Shown here piece after piece: positions 1 through 10,244 of a stretch of DNA of 42,933 bases. Source of the stretch: Phoronis australis (lineage: Eukaryota > Phoronida > Phoronidae). The DNA is taken from the NCBI GenBank assembly GCA_002633005.1, contig NMRA01000424.1, positions 329,435 through 372,367 on the forward strand, written 5' to 3'. Below the pieces are notes generated by a model. That model searched no databases. It was not told where the DNA came from and saw only the letters and a program-made list of their open reading frames with translations. Each line of letters begins with the position of its first letter. Position 1 is the stretch's first letter. Position numbers and translations under genes: made by a program.

Positions 1-1523
1 AACGTAGTTGAGTTCTCTACTAACCTATCTTGCCGCAGAATACTCGCCGATGGAAAGTGGTGGCGACAATTGTTGAAAAACAGCACAAAACAAAAGTAGA
101 ATAGAACAGATGCGCAGGGCAAAGTCAACGCAAAACCAAGTGGCGGGAATTGCTTGCCTCCTAAAACGTCACTTCCGGAGTAGCGGACGAGTAATTAATA
201 AAATTACGAAAAGCTGTAATTAAGTAGAAAATAGGTCTAGGATAACCAACCCACCTTATTTTAGCTCAAAATGACATGGAAAAAGGTTGCCTTCGCCTTT
301 AAATTCAATCTGAATCTTAAATGGATCCCGTAAACATGCGGCTTTAGTAAAGTTTACCAATAACGTTGTCAATTACATGACCACATTATAGCTAAACTCC
401 CCATTAGTTCGAATTCCAGACAATAACCGGTGGTTTTCAGAGGTCTGATATCAATCTTCTTACTGCTATTTATTTAATTATTTAAACTTCTTCAAAGGAC
501 TGGGTGAGCACTACAGTGAATGCATTGATTTTCAAGTGGGCCCAGTTGGAAATAATTACATGAAGTAAAACGCAGACAGCTATGCACAGTTAGATTGAGA
601 AAATTAATAAATGAAATAAATTAGTATAAAAATGTGTTACTATGTGCAATTATATAAAAAATAAGATAAAATAGAATACAAAAAATGGTGAGCTAAGGCC
701 TACGCTCCTGAATCACAACCAAAGTCAGAGTAATCATGTTTGAAGACGTGGACATTGGGCGCGTTCGCGACAGCAGTCACCAGCCTGTTGTAACCGACAG
801 CACATCCGTAAGCAAAAGCTCTTTTGCCACAATTGTTTTTAGGTTTATCTGGTCCCAGGCAACGAGAAACACTCGCTCTAGCATTGTAATTGTGAAAATC
901 TCTGACTGCCTTGAATTTAGTAGTAAGGAAATTAGGTGAGGCTATGTGTGGCTTTGTACACAATCAAGTTTAAATGAAAGGCACATATGTTAACCAGGCT
1001 GCACCAACAAAGCTTGTTGAGGAGGTCAGAAATAGGAAAGTCACTATAAAGGCCACTTTAGTCACAATGTCGAGTGATTTGTCCGATGTCTTAACGCAAA
1101 CGCCATTAATGTATCACGATAATACCCTGTAAAACCGAGTAGGAGATTAGATAAACTATCATTGACACTGGTTTTCTATAGTGATGTATTGAAACATCGA
1201 CCCAAATGCATAATGTCACTGAACGGCCCTGTTTCCCAATGAAAGGATTTTTGAATAAATGAATAGGACAGATAATTTTGCTCATGAAAAATTCAGTTTA
1301 AAATACAATTCCTAGATTCATTCAAAGCATACAACATGGGGTCCAGTCCAAGAAATACTCAGGCACTGTTTGGGAAGATGGTTAAAGAAACGGATTCCCA
1401 GTCCACACCCACAAGCGCAATTCATGATTTTCCAATACAAGTGACTGCAGAGCAGACCGGCGGCTTTGTATTCCGAAATGTCCGTCAATTGATTGATTTT
1501 CAATCAGAGGTTAGACAACTCAC
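1..1523. other. No supported gene; downstream flank or intron of the MAM gene
   Basis: The second MAM domain begun by the exon at 1694-1524 should continue here on the minus strand, but I found no piece with the expected MAM middle (GP..DHT.. then a Y.Y stretch) in any frame. A minus open frame at 963-700 is cysteine-containing and ends in a stop. It has no recognisable domain and no clear splice link. A minus-strand AATAAA at 474-469 is a possible polyadenylation signal but could be chance in AT-rich DNA. Confidence 0.4.
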
Positions 1524-1694
1524 ATCTATTGTGTACCAATTGTAGCCTCTCTGATCGGTCGAATAACTGCACAGGTTGTCGTTTTCGAAGTCACATGACA
1601 GTACCATCTTGTAGTCACCCAGCTTTTTCATCACAAAACTATCCAGGGCGATGTCACCTTTCGATGATCTACGCTTCGTTCCAGTGAAGACAAG
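1524..1694 (-). CDS. MAM-domain gene, internal exon (end of MAM 1, start of MAM 2)
   Basis: This 171-nt exon (57 codons, phase 0 at both ends) lies between a pyrimidine-rich acceptor ending TTACAG and a GTGAGT donor. It begins LVFTGTKRRSSKGDIALDSF, the classical closing strand of a MAM domain (F.G.....GDIALDDI). After a short linker it opens a second MAM domain with CDFENDNLCSY and a NW a few residues later, matching the C.FE..LC.(W/Y)...W start of the family. MAM domains are extracellular adhesion and oligomerisation modules found in meprins, receptor phosphatases, neuropilins and many invertebrate secreted proteins. The exon follows 2392-2214 in perfect phase. The usual closing cysteine of MAM 1 is not in its normal place; the next Cys is the first of MAM 2. 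The rest of MAM 2 was not found, so the gene continues to the left or beyond the window. Confidence 0.82.
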
Positions 1695-1788
1695 CTGTAA
1701 CAGGTTAAAGCTTGTCTTACGATATTTGAATAAAAACATGCTCGGTAGATTGTGGTGCCTGCCTATTGACGTGTGATGGCTGCCTGCC

Positions 1789-1970
1789 ATGAGGGCGTGC
1801 GCACGCGTGTGTGAGTTGGTGTCGGTGCATATATTTGAGAGCATGTGTCTGGGCATGTGTTTGAGTGTGTGCGACAGCTTGAGCTTGTGGGTGCGTACGT
1901 TTTCTATAGTGTGTACCGTTTATTTGCGTGCGTGTGCATACGTATGCGTGCGTGGGCTACCAACCAGTGT
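1789..1970. repeat. Degenerate TG-rich low-complexity tract
   Basis: The plus strand is rich in GTGTG and GCGTG with interruptions. It opens a spurious plus-strand frame rich in Cys and Val. It lies in the intron between the exons at 2392-2214 and 1694-1524. Confidence 0.6.
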
Positions 1971-2213
1971 GTGTATGTCATATAAAAACTTACAACCCAA
2001 GCCATCATCATGCAACATATTGCATTTTCATGATGAACATCTATGGGGAATGTTACTCAAAAGCATACTTGCCTTCCAAAAGTCAGTCCAGGTAAACACT
2101 ATGCAGTACTTTAAGTCTGTTCTCCATTCTCAATTATATGAGCGCTGTTAGAGGACTCAGTTTTCAACGAGTTAAATGCATAGATTCTCTTGCATATTCA
2201 AAGTAATGTATAC

Positions 2214-2392
2214 CTTTGTGTCTTCGGTAGCCGTAAAGGTGTGTTCAGACGTTTGCCATGCGTTACCACGGTTACCAGACTTTCGAAACAACACTGCCTC
2301 GCCACCACTTTTAGTCACCTTACTTAGCGTTAGAGTCCCCATACGATAGGCGCCGTACATGTGCCATTTGAAAGAGAAAGAATATTCACCAG
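2214..2392 (-). CDS. MAM-domain gene, internal exon (core of MAM 1)
   Basis: This 179-nt exon starts after a strong acceptor (TATCTTTTTCAG) and ends at AAG before GTATAC. It begins with two bases completing a split codon and ends at a codon boundary. The translation carries GEYSFSFKWHMYGAYRMGTL, then a GEAVLFRKSGNRGNAWQ segment. These are the central strands of a MAM domain (..L.F.YHMYG..MGTL ... LW..SG..G..W). The bases join in phase with the exon at 6925-6799 (split codon gives Pro) and with 1694-1524. The third conserved MAM cysteine, usually just before the F.YHMYG strand, is Ser here. That may mean an altered disulfide pattern; the frame is intact, so I read it as divergence, not decay. 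The flanking introns are about 4.4 kb upstream and 0.5 kb downstream. Confidence 0.88.
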
Positions 2393-2550
2393 CTGAAAAA
2401 GATAACCTAGGTCACATGGCCATTAAACATGTCACAGATGTGTACAGTTTAAATCAAAACATCTGTAAAATTAATGTAGAAAATAAATCTGAAAGTAAAT
2501 AAGGCGATCAAGATCCTCCCAAGGATACTATTGTTTCACGAAATGTAGAC

Positions 2551-3358
2551 TATAAATAGGTAATTAAAACAACAAGAATGGATCAACTGAAATTTTTGGA
2601 TGTAATAACGTCCTTTGTCAACAGAAACAGAAATAAAGTAAAATCAAACACTTTATGACAATTGACAGTTTAGTTATGGGTTTGTTGGAGATGTTGATTT
2701 AGAAATATTGATTGGCACCTGCCATTTTGGGACGCATTTGGCATATTCTGTGTCATTTATACTTTGTGAGGAAAAAAATGATTACTTTCATTGAATGTCC
2801 TTCCCTGCAACCATTACAATGATGTATTCACGGTACATTTCAAAGCTACTTGAGATATCATGTTTGCCCATAATTTATATATTAGAATATAAACAGGTAA
2901 ATAAAACAACAAGAATGGACCAACTGAAATTTTCGGATGTACATGTAATAACGTCCTTTGTCAACAGAAACAGACATGAAGTAAAATCAAACACTTTATG
3001 ACAATTGACAGTTTAGTTATGGATTTGTTGGAGATGTTGATTTAAGCAATATTGAGTGGCACCTGCCATTTTGGGACGCATTTGCCGTATTCTGTGTCAA
3101 TTCTACTTTGTGAGGAAAAATGATTACTTTCATTGAATGTCCTTCGCTGCAACTATTACAATGATGTATCCACGGTACATTTCAAAGCTACTTGAGATAT
3201 CATGTTTGCACCTACTTTATATATTAGAATATAAATAGGTAAATAAAACAACAAGAATGGACCAACTGAAATTTTCGGATGCAATAACGTCCTTTGTCAA
3301 CAGAAACAGAAATAAAGTAAAATCACACACTATAAGACAATTGACATTTAAGATATGG
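2551..3358. repeat. Tandem repeat, about 340-bp unit, roughly 2.4 copies
   Basis: The landmark AACAAGAATG occurs at 2571, 2908 and 3250 (spacing 337 and 342 bp). It is followed each time by the same order of blocks: CAACTGAAATTTT, ACGTCCTTTGTCAACAGAAA and ACAATTGACA. In the first two units these continue into TGGCACCTGCCATTTTGGGA and a GATTACTTTCATTGAATGTC block. The third unit is cut short near 3358. The copies are very similar with scattered substitutions. The array lies in the long intron of the MAM gene. Small in-frame stretches in it are by-products of the repeat. Confidence 0.85.
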
Positions 3359-3405
3359 TGTAATGAATGTGATACATTTTTGCGTAAAAAATTCAGTGAT
3401 ACAAT

Positions 3406-3504
3406 TTAAGAAGTTTTTATGTTCATTCCATGAGGTTCTATTGTATTTAGCTTGTCTATCCAATATTGTTCTCTTTTGAGTCTGTGAGGGGTACTGGGGT
3501 TTTC
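3406..3504 (-). pseudogene. Penelope-like element relic, GIY-YIG endonuclease-type fragment
   Basis: Read on the minus strand, this piece gives HRLKREQYWIDKLNTIEPHG followed by MN and ends at a stop. The pattern R.(K)RE.YWI..L.T..P.G(L/M)N is typical of the C-terminal GIY-YIG endonuclease region of Penelope-like retroelements, where Arg and Glu are catalytic-core residues. The frame breaks just upstream, with stops in all nearby frames, so it is a short decayed fragment. It directly abuts the 340-bp tandem repeat. A related reverse-transcriptase scrap lies at 25808-25668. Identification rests on motif pattern only. Confidence 0.5.
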
Positions 3505-4496
3505 TATTATTTATACAGAAAGATCTTGAATATTATGGTTTTGGAATTGAAAGGATTACCTATAGTATCAGAAATGATTTTATGTTTTATGTTAAATCTA
3601 TGATTACGAAACCGAGTTTGTAGATAAATGAAATGTTTGCTCAGGTAATGCAGAAACGCTTGGTATCTCCTGCTTTGGATTGAGGACTAGCTAAATTCCA
3701 CCAAAATCTTTGTTTTTCGTGTTGGTATGCCGGACCACAAATATGACATGTCTCTGGGCGACACAGATGTAATTCCGACATGTCTCAGAAAAGACCATTG
3801 GCTTTGCTGTGCTGTAAGCTTACTTTGTGTAGTACGAGGATGGGCAAAGAATTACAACATACATGTACAGTAAGTAATACATTATTTAAAAATATTCTAA
3901 CACAAGTGAAACAGTTGTTATTTAATTACAGTAACAACGATGACGGGCAACTAGGACAGTGCAGTTCAGTTGATGCAACCGTCTACTATTTTAGAAGGGT
4001 TATTGTTGAAACAGACGATTTTCATTGGTACTTAAGGATTACATAAGAGCACAGGAATCATTTGTGGGTCACAACATGCAAACAGCCTCTGCATGTTGAG
4101 CAGCCAAACGACAGCCTAATATACAAGTAAGAATTTTAGGGAAGATGAACCTCACTTCACAACAGTAATGCTGGCTGTTGCACTGCAATGTTTCATTTGC
4201 TATGCGTAATTAACTGTAAGGATTTCCAGTCTGTTCCCCAGGACACGTACACACGTGCTTGTCTGGCACCGAGAGAGAGGGAATCGCACAGGGGTTGGGG
4301 GAGGGGCCGCCCCCAAGACATTTTCAAAATTATTCCGTGTTCTAGCAAACACTGGTTCATTCAGCGGTCGCACGTTCAGTTGGTTGTATGTGCAAATTGG
4401 AGAAAAGTTTGTTTGTGATTTTCCCTTAAAGAAGGACTTTGATTTCAGTAAAATTGCAGTTAGTCATATAACGTCGTATTATAACAACGATGCACT
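3505..4496. other. Intronic or intergenic DNA, no supported gene
   Basis: Short open frames occur (3780-4046, 4188-4418 and 4255-4536 on plus), but none has a recognisable motif or convincing splice sites. A GC-rich patch near 4290-4320 is the only compositional feature. Confidence 0.4.
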
Positions 4497-4514
4497 AATA
4501 GCGGATTTGCAGCG
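4497..4514 (+). repeat. Left inverted 18-mer of the THAP relic
   Basis: AATAGCGGATTTGCAGCG; exact inverted partner at 6007-6024. Confidence 0.7.
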
Positions 4515-4803
4515 ACGCCATATTAAAATTAGGTAAAATTGGTGTATTGTGGGTGCTGTGGTCAGGATTCCGAAAGCGGTAACAAGCATAATACGCGGTA
4601 TGAGCGCGAAGAAAACTTACGGCGGATACACTTGTGTTCCTGGCTGCTTCAAAAACAACAAGACAGGTGAAAATCTGATTTTTTTATGTTTTCCCTGCAA
4701 ACCAAGAACTTCGTGAAAAATGGATAAACAACATTAGGAGAGCTGGGAGTAAGGGGAGATTTAGCGCATTCAAACCAACACAGGGCTATCTAGTAGGCAA
4801 CGC

Positions 4804-4834
4804 GTAGCCCCTCGGTTGGCCATATAGGGGCTAC
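4804..4834. repeat. Small hairpin in the THAP intron
   Basis: GTAGCCCCT at 4804-4812 pairs exactly with AGGGGCTAC at 4826-4834 across a 13-nt loop. The arm resembles the GC-rich tip of the foldback element at 10891-11008. Confidence 0.6.
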
Positions 4835-5180
4835 AATACTCCCATTCGCTTTCTGTACTCATTTCGTTACTTCAGTGTATTTTAAAAGGGTCGTGGCCGG
4901 ATTTGTGTTACCGATTTCGAGTTTTCACCTCGTCAAAAATACATTCTACACTTAAAACTATCATTTAAAAAACGCTTACTTTCATCATTGGTCCGTTTTA
5001 CTTCTATACATATCTTTGATGAAGCTTAATTGTGAGAATTAAGTTGATTTTGGCGAAGAATTACAACTCCACTTTTTTGATTGCCGTTAATTTTATCACC
5101 GCGTGAGCCGCGATAACCACAAAGCATGTTACTGAATCGGGTGAGTTAAGCAAATGTTAGCGCGAGACTGAGCGAAGCGC

Positions 5181-5217
5181 GTGACGCTAGCGTGTGACGC
5201 TAGCACGTGACGCTAGC
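5181..5217. repeat. Three copies of GTGACGCTAGC at 13-nt spacing
   Basis: Exact copies start at 5181, 5194 and 5207. Each holds the palindrome GCTAGC. They lie in the intron-like part of the THAP relic in a locally GC-rich patch. Confidence 0.7.
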
Positions 5218-6006
5218 GTGCGACACTTGTAAAATAGCATGGGAAGTTATCGGGTGAAACTTGTAAGATGTGTGTCTCTTGGACTTTTTATTCGTCAACA
5301 TGCGTAATTTCACTAACTTCGTCAAAATGGCACCCGCTAACTGAGAGAAACTCGAGCAAACCGCGACAGATTTTCATCAATTTGTTCAAGTTTTGCTGAC
5401 TAAATTGTATCCAGAGTCGTGGTATGTGTTAATTATAAGTCCGTGTTCCTACACGTATGGTTCATTTGATTTTATTTGCTGTATTTTGAAATGAGTGACT
5501 TTTTGTGAGAATGTACTATCGCCCCTGAATGCCTGCAGCATCCTGTGCGATGTAATTGCCTAGGGGCCATCGTGTGTGCAGCGAACATTTTCCTGGTGGA
5601 AAAAAGACGTAGGAGAACAACATTCCGACGGAGTTTCCTCTTAAAATTAACGTCTCTAGCGTATCCACGGCGAAAGCTACAAAAGTTAAAGCAACCCAAG
5701 AACTCTCAGCTTGTCTGAAACCGGAGGAGATTTCCAAATCAACGCCGATAGCCCCAATACTGAACATCATGACGACAGTTTTGCCCTCGGTCACACGGTC
5801 ACTGATCATAGCTACGCTGTGTTTACAAACGAGAGAGAGGACTTGCTTGGTATTATAAAGCAAAAAAATGAAACATGTTTTTTAGTTTGCAAATCACTTC
5901 AAATGCACACACTATCCAGCCTGCTCAAGACATGCCTGACCACAAGCTATTTCATGAGCCTTCGCACAGGAAGTAACTCGCACATGCGCAATGCGTAGTT
6001 CGTTTG

Positions 6007-6024
6007 CGCTGCAAATCCGCTATT
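6007..6024 (-). repeat. Right inverted 18-mer of the THAP relic
   Basis: Exact reverse complement of 4497-4514. Confidence 0.7.
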
Positions 6025-6798
6025 TGGGAATGCTGTTGACTAAAGCATAGAAATTGCAACGTTATTAAAATTGGAGTAGGGCTTATTAGGGCTAGTTGTA
6101 ACGCAAGTTGTTGTAATACCCATATCTCCGGAGCTATCATGATATAACGACTTTGACTTTAATTGAAACATCCTGGACCCCCGAAAAGGTGGTGTTTTTG
6201 TTGTTAAGTCCAAATATTGATCCATAGAAGAATTAAAAACTTAACTAGTTTGTCCTTGATTCTAGGATGATGTGATTATTGCCATTTAATAATTCCCACA
6301 AGTTATATTTAATAACGTCTTACATCGTCTACATGTTCAGTGTTTCTTTTTCATCCCAGAACGAACACATTATTTTATCCAAAGTGAATACTGCGGCAAG
6401 GTGCAACACATTAGTTGTCGAAGTGTCCTTAACGTGTTCGCCTTGATATGCATCGTATACCTTTCATAGTTATCATCCCAAGCAAGGTGGTAAAGGAAAC
6501 AGTTTGAAAAACATTCAATGTTTGCGTTGCATCAACACCGGTGAGAGCATTTCACAACAATTTTTTTGAAGACTTGACTTAGGATTTACACACCTTTTGA
6601 AAGGCGTGACAACCCTCGTACAAAGTTTGCCTCTCGTATTTAAGTCGAAACCGCCACAAATCTGCTATTTTTTAAAAACAGCCGGAATCGGTATCCAGTA
6701 AATTATGAGTCCAGTTTGATAGGGCTAAATGGGTCATTTCCTTATGTTTTGATTAGACAATCAACCTATATTCACTTTTACATATTCCGTCAACGTAC
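6025..6798. other. MAM-gene intron, no other feature seen
   Basis: AT-rich sequence between the THAP relic and the MAM exon at 6799-6925. Open frames here are short and motif-free. Confidence 0.5.
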
Positions 6799-6925
6799 GT
6801 GCAAAGTAGTCCGTGTATATCGTGGCTTGGGCCTTTTTTTGTACAGGATCGGATACCTCTGCGAAGATGTAAGGCGTGTCCTGATCCCCTCCGTTAGGTC
6901 CTGTGCCTTTGGTTGGCGTGGAACC
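6799..6925 (-). CDS. MAM-domain gene, internal exon (MAM 1, second quarter)
   Basis: This 127-nt exon starts after acceptor CAATTTCCAG and ends before GTACGT, phase 0 in and phase 1 out. It encodes GSTPTKGTGPNGGDQDTPYI, then FAEVSDPVQKKAQAT. This is the diagnostic MAM stretch G.TPT.GTGP..DH....Y.(Y)VE.S....G..A, with the GTGP core intact. Joined to 8910-8822 it gives DFDWTPHS followed by GSTPTKGTGP, which matches the family exactly. The 3' split codon completes to Pro with the next exon at 2392-2214, 4.4 kb away. The open frame continues past the donor, but the GTACGT site and the phase match show where it ends. Confidence 0.88.
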
Positions 6926-7063
6926 CTGGAAATTGTTAAAAAGCTTACATTGTCCATGAATCGGTAGCTCAAGTCGATTTTTAAAAACCTCAAAACTGCA
7001 TTGAGACCTCCAATGAAAAACATTGATGTCGTATGAAGCTATAGTTTGACCTGCAAGACCCAC

Positions 7064-8821
7064 GCGACGGTCACGGTCATCGCCTATGGGACGCTACCAT
7101 TGTTTGTCTTTGTTGGATATAACAATACAGGTTGTACCTTGGACGCACTTCTGCCGGTCACAGATAAATACTTACCATTTTAAGAAAGAAAAATGAAGTG
7201 AAAAATAGATACGTCTATCTACCGATATCTATGCCCCCTAGTTTCCAGAGGCTAAGCTCAATATAAAGTGTTGTTTGTTAACTGACAGATGTAGGTCCAT
7301 GCTTGTGAAAACGTGTAAGTGTAATTCTTTCCAGAATACCTGGGCTTGGTTTGTTGCCTATGCCCAGGCATTCAACATAGTTCTAACTTAACACTGAAAA
7401 CAACTTACGCTAGGAAGGCTTTAAGTCATTATCTCTAAGTCCAAATCTCGAGAACTCGAAATATGTAAGTTATGATTCCGACATCCCAAGATAATTAAAA
7501 AAAGAAACGCGCTGTTAGTCGGTTGTTTGACAAAAGTAGATGATGTTATCGCAGAAATTCGACAGAGCGTACGAGGGAAGAGGCCAACAACCCTGTGTTA
7601 CGAATGGAAATGCCAAGGCAATTTTGATTGGGATTTCAACAAACAATGGTTTGACATCTGTCACAGTCTTTATTTCTGTATGGGCGTATCGTGTAACGTG
7701 CCACGGAAACTGTTGAATATTTTGAATTTGTCTCGCGCTTTCAGAATAAACTCGCCTATATCACTGAGCTCTAGTACGTGTTTTTCCCAGCCCAGGAAGA
7801 CTAGTGCACTTGCTCAACTTGTTGCACAGCCAAGTCATGTTTTGGCAGAACTCTCTCAGATTGAAAACTAAAGATCCATGTATCAAGCAAACACGCCACG
7901 CCTACTTCTTTCACCGTTGTTAATTATTTTGTCGCAAATTTTGCGAGACGAACCGCACTGCTTACTTGGGAAGGTTGCTCGTGAAAACCTCACCTATCCT
8001 GCATCGTTGGCTTGCGATGAGATATGTAGAGTTCAGAAACGCTAGTGCATTGCTGAAAAAGTGTGATTCCGCAAGATAACACGTGACTTTTGCTCGATGC
8101 TTCTCAACTCGAGAATGTTATTGAATTCGACCTTGACAATCAGTGCTTAGGTATATGTAATCGCACTGTCGCTTTTGAAAATTGGGACCATGCTCAGACT
8201 GAAGAAAAACGGTGACTAAATCCCGCTAAGTCACCCATATCATTCCAATAATGTACTGCCATTAGTTCAGAAAATATTCTTGTCAGCTTTCCGAGCACAT
8301 TTGAGCGCCTACTCGTTAATAACGACAGAAACATTGGGCTTTTAGAGTGACACTGGCTCGAATTCTCAAGCCAGGTAATAAAATGCTTATTTGAATTGAA
8401 TTGTTGATACAATTTGTATTTAAAGAATGCACCAAACTCTCACCGTTTATTTGAAAACACTACCATACGATAGCTGCTACTTTGAAACAGATCACAGGTT
8501 AAAATGAAGCTTACAAAGGGAGAACGCATCGAGAGGATAAGGAGTCGCGTTCCAAACACGTGACACAAGCGGTGACCACGTGCTCAAAAGTAGATGTTTG
8601 TGGTAAACAGCTGACAAGAATGCGTCTACACAGCATGGATTCGTGGAAGCCGCAGAGAAAACTAGGGGTTGCGTTATAGTAGAAGACGTAATCTTTCGGC
8701 GCTAATTTGGTCTTGGAAGATTTCACTACCCGATTACCTGTGCACAAAGTATCCCGTTTTTCTATAAATTTGGATGAATGTTTCTTGTCGCAAATTGCGC
8801 TCAGTGAGAGGATTAACTTAC
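7064..8821. other. MAM-gene intron, no other feature seen
   Basis: Several open frames of 70-115 codons occur, for example 7527-7871 on plus and 8747-8511 on minus. They lack domain signatures and splice context, so I treat this as intron. Confidence 0.45.
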
Positions 8822-8910
8822 GGAATGTGGTGTCCAGTCGAAGTCGTCATCAGTAGCCTGTTTCCACCCGCAGAGGTGACCGTCGTCAAATGTGCACGAT
8901 ATCTGGTCGT
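8822..8910 (-). CDS. MAM-domain gene, internal exon (N-terminal start of MAM 1)
   Basis: This 89-nt exon lies between acceptor TACTGGATTTCAG and donor GTAAGT. It enters with two bases of a split codon (phase 1 intron, usual at extracellular domain borders) and leaves at a codon boundary. It encodes DDQISCTFDDGHLCGW and then DDDFDWTPHS. These match the MAM opening C.FE...LCGW.Q...DD.DW. almost residue for residue, including the first two conserved cysteines and both tryptophans. It is too short to appear in a simple open-frame search. The exon upstream must end with one base of a split codon; candidates lie near 9304-9504. Confidence 0.9.
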
Positions 8911-9303
8911 CTGAAATCCAGTACTTAATGGAGTTGGGCGAAATTTAAAGACCTATAGCACCGTTCTCCCAAAGGAAAGGTGTATTGCATTATCACTTTT
9001 AAGTCACAAAAGAATAATTGTGAAATACCATGATACAAAAATTGCCGAAGTTTGAGCTTAGTGACTTTTGAAAGATGTTCAGATGCTTGTCAGACTAGCT
9101 CATCCAAAGTTTTCAAACATGACTGAAAATTTCAAGCAATCATGTTTGGGTACCATTAGTGAGTACACTGTCTATGTTGGAGGTGTCGTGCTTTAAAAGC
9201 AGATTCCTAAAATATTTATTGTCTAGAACTTGCAAAATTACACTGCCGGACTCTACAGCGTCAGCATAATTATACAACACAAAGCGTCGGTATAGCCCAC
9301 GTT

Positions 9304-9504
9304 TTACCACAGACCGTTTTTCTTGGGGTGCTTGTCGGCTTCACGGAAGTAAAATGTCACAGTACAGTATATGGGCACAGTAAAGTCACCGCAAGTGGAG
9401 CCTCCAGTAGTCATAAGTGATAACGTGTAGTGCTGCGTCATGGATGTAAACTTACATTTATATCCACTTGATGGAATCGGTACAAAGGTGATATCTTCCA
9501 TCAT
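9304..9504 (-). CDS. Possible upstream exon of the MAM gene, function unknown
   Basis: The minus-strand open frame starts right after a good acceptor (TATTTCTTAG) and reads MMEDITFVPIPSSGYKCKFT, then a hydrophobic, beta-rich stretch with CGDFTVPIYCTVTFYF. The next exon (8910-8822) needs an entry phase of 1. Two possible donors give that: GTGAAG inside the frame, and a weak GTCTGT near its end. I do not recognise the domain. It sits in the right place and orientation to encode the region before MAM 1, but could be a chance open frame. The boundaries are uncertain. Confidence 0.27.
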   Translation of the reverse strand: MMEDITFVPIPSSGYKCKFTSMTQHYTLSLMTTGGSTCGDFTVPIYCTVTFYFREADKHPKKNGLW

Positions 9505-10221
9505 CTAAGAAATACAGCGACACTCACGGATAACGTGAATGAATCACTGTAGTTCTATATCCCTGTGAAATCTAGTAGTTTGTTCTCCAGATATCATCCT
9601 TAAACGCAGCACCCCAAAAGCACTACAAAAGCCCTTGTCGAGACCAGCATGGTTAAACACGCCTGAAAATCAACTGGTAGGGGTATATCATTCACATGTA
9701 TATACATTTTTTGTAGTGAACCGACTGGAACGGAGAACCGGATCTGTGTTCGCTCTAAGCCGCCACCGACTCGGACGATTGTGTTGAAAAATGGCCTACA
9801 CTTGAGACAAAAGTTTAACACAGGCTCTTTAGCAGGTGTAAACCCCTCGTCCTGACCCAAAGAATGGACCCAATGTCAAAGTGGTAACAACAAATACAAG
9901 TATCGTACTCATGACATTATTATTTCGCCTCGAACAGTGCTTAGTTCAACAACGAGACATCTTGCAATGAGCACTTACAAGATCACCATAGGTCTTTGTG
10001 TTTGCTGACCACCTTGCAGTCTGCGTGCGCTTCCAATGACCCTTATTGTTTACATCAATCAACCGTTTGCTGATTTGATTCGGAAACTACACAATGGGGT
10101 TCATGAATAAGAAATGTAAATCATCACTGTCACTGGGCAGCAATGTACACGTTTCCAATTTGTTTTTAATTGCAACATAATAGCAATTATACCACAATAT
10201 TAGCGTGCAATAACCCATAAA

Positions 10222-10243
10222 GTTATCTCACTAGTGAGATAAC
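10222..10243. repeat. Perfect 22-bp palindrome beside a SINE
   Basis: GTTATCTCACT and its exact reverse complement meet without a spacer. It lies in the body just downstream (minus sense) of the tRNA-like SINE head and may be part of that element. Confidence 0.75.
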
Positions 10244-10244
10244 G

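Larger units (their letters stand above)
4600..5860 (+). pseudogene. THAP zinc-finger protein, two-exon pseudogene
   Basis: From ATG at 4600 the frame reads GGYTCVPGCFKNN, the first Cys pair of a C2CH THAP finger. In a seven-T run (4679-4685) the frame shifts by one. It then continues YVFPANQELREKW and NNIRRAGSKGRFSAFKPTQG, the FP and W landmarks of THAP domains. After about 770 bp the finger finishes at 5564 onward with GHRVCSEHFPGGKKT, supplying the C..H pair (here CSEH). The interruption is a probable intron (GTAGGC at 4793, acceptor TTGCCTAG at 5563), but the phases do not match, so the junction is uncertain. A TAG at 5610-5612 follows directly. A further frame change near 5800 is suggested by a sensible continuation (DHSYAV, then REDLLGIIKQ) in another frame. 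At least two disablements mean it is dead as read. Confidence 0.7.
4497..6024 (+). mobile_element. THAP-domain DNA transposon relic, non-autonomous (about 1.53 kb)
   Basis: The 18-mer AATAGCGGATTTGCAGCG at 4497-4514 recurs as its exact reverse complement at 6007-6024. Just inside the left copy is a THAP zinc-finger exon and about 150 bp inside the right copy is the end of the second THAP reading frame. Similarity extends outward weakly (CAAC at comparable offsets). THAP domains are the DNA-binding modules of P-element-type transposases, so a THAP reading frame between inverted ends suggests a P-type element that lost its catalytic part. I see no target-site duplication. A THAP host pseudogene with chance flanking repeats is the alternative. 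Confidence 0.5.

Noticed and set aside
700-963. 87-codon minus frame with several cysteines below the last MAM exon
   Set aside because: It does not continue the second MAM domain, has no clear acceptor in the needed phase and matches no family I know.
1318-1503. Minus frame directly after the exon at 1694-1524
   Set aside because: The GTGAGT donor at 1523-1518 ends the exon, and the frame beyond it is unlike a MAM domain, so it is intron.
1789-2151. 120-codon plus frame rich in Cys, Val and Arg
   Set aside because: Produced by the TG-rich low-complexity tract and antisense to the MAM gene.
4255-4536. Plus frame ending at the left inverted 18-mer of the THAP relic
   Set aside because: No domain, no splice sites, and its end peptide is just the translation of the 18-mer.
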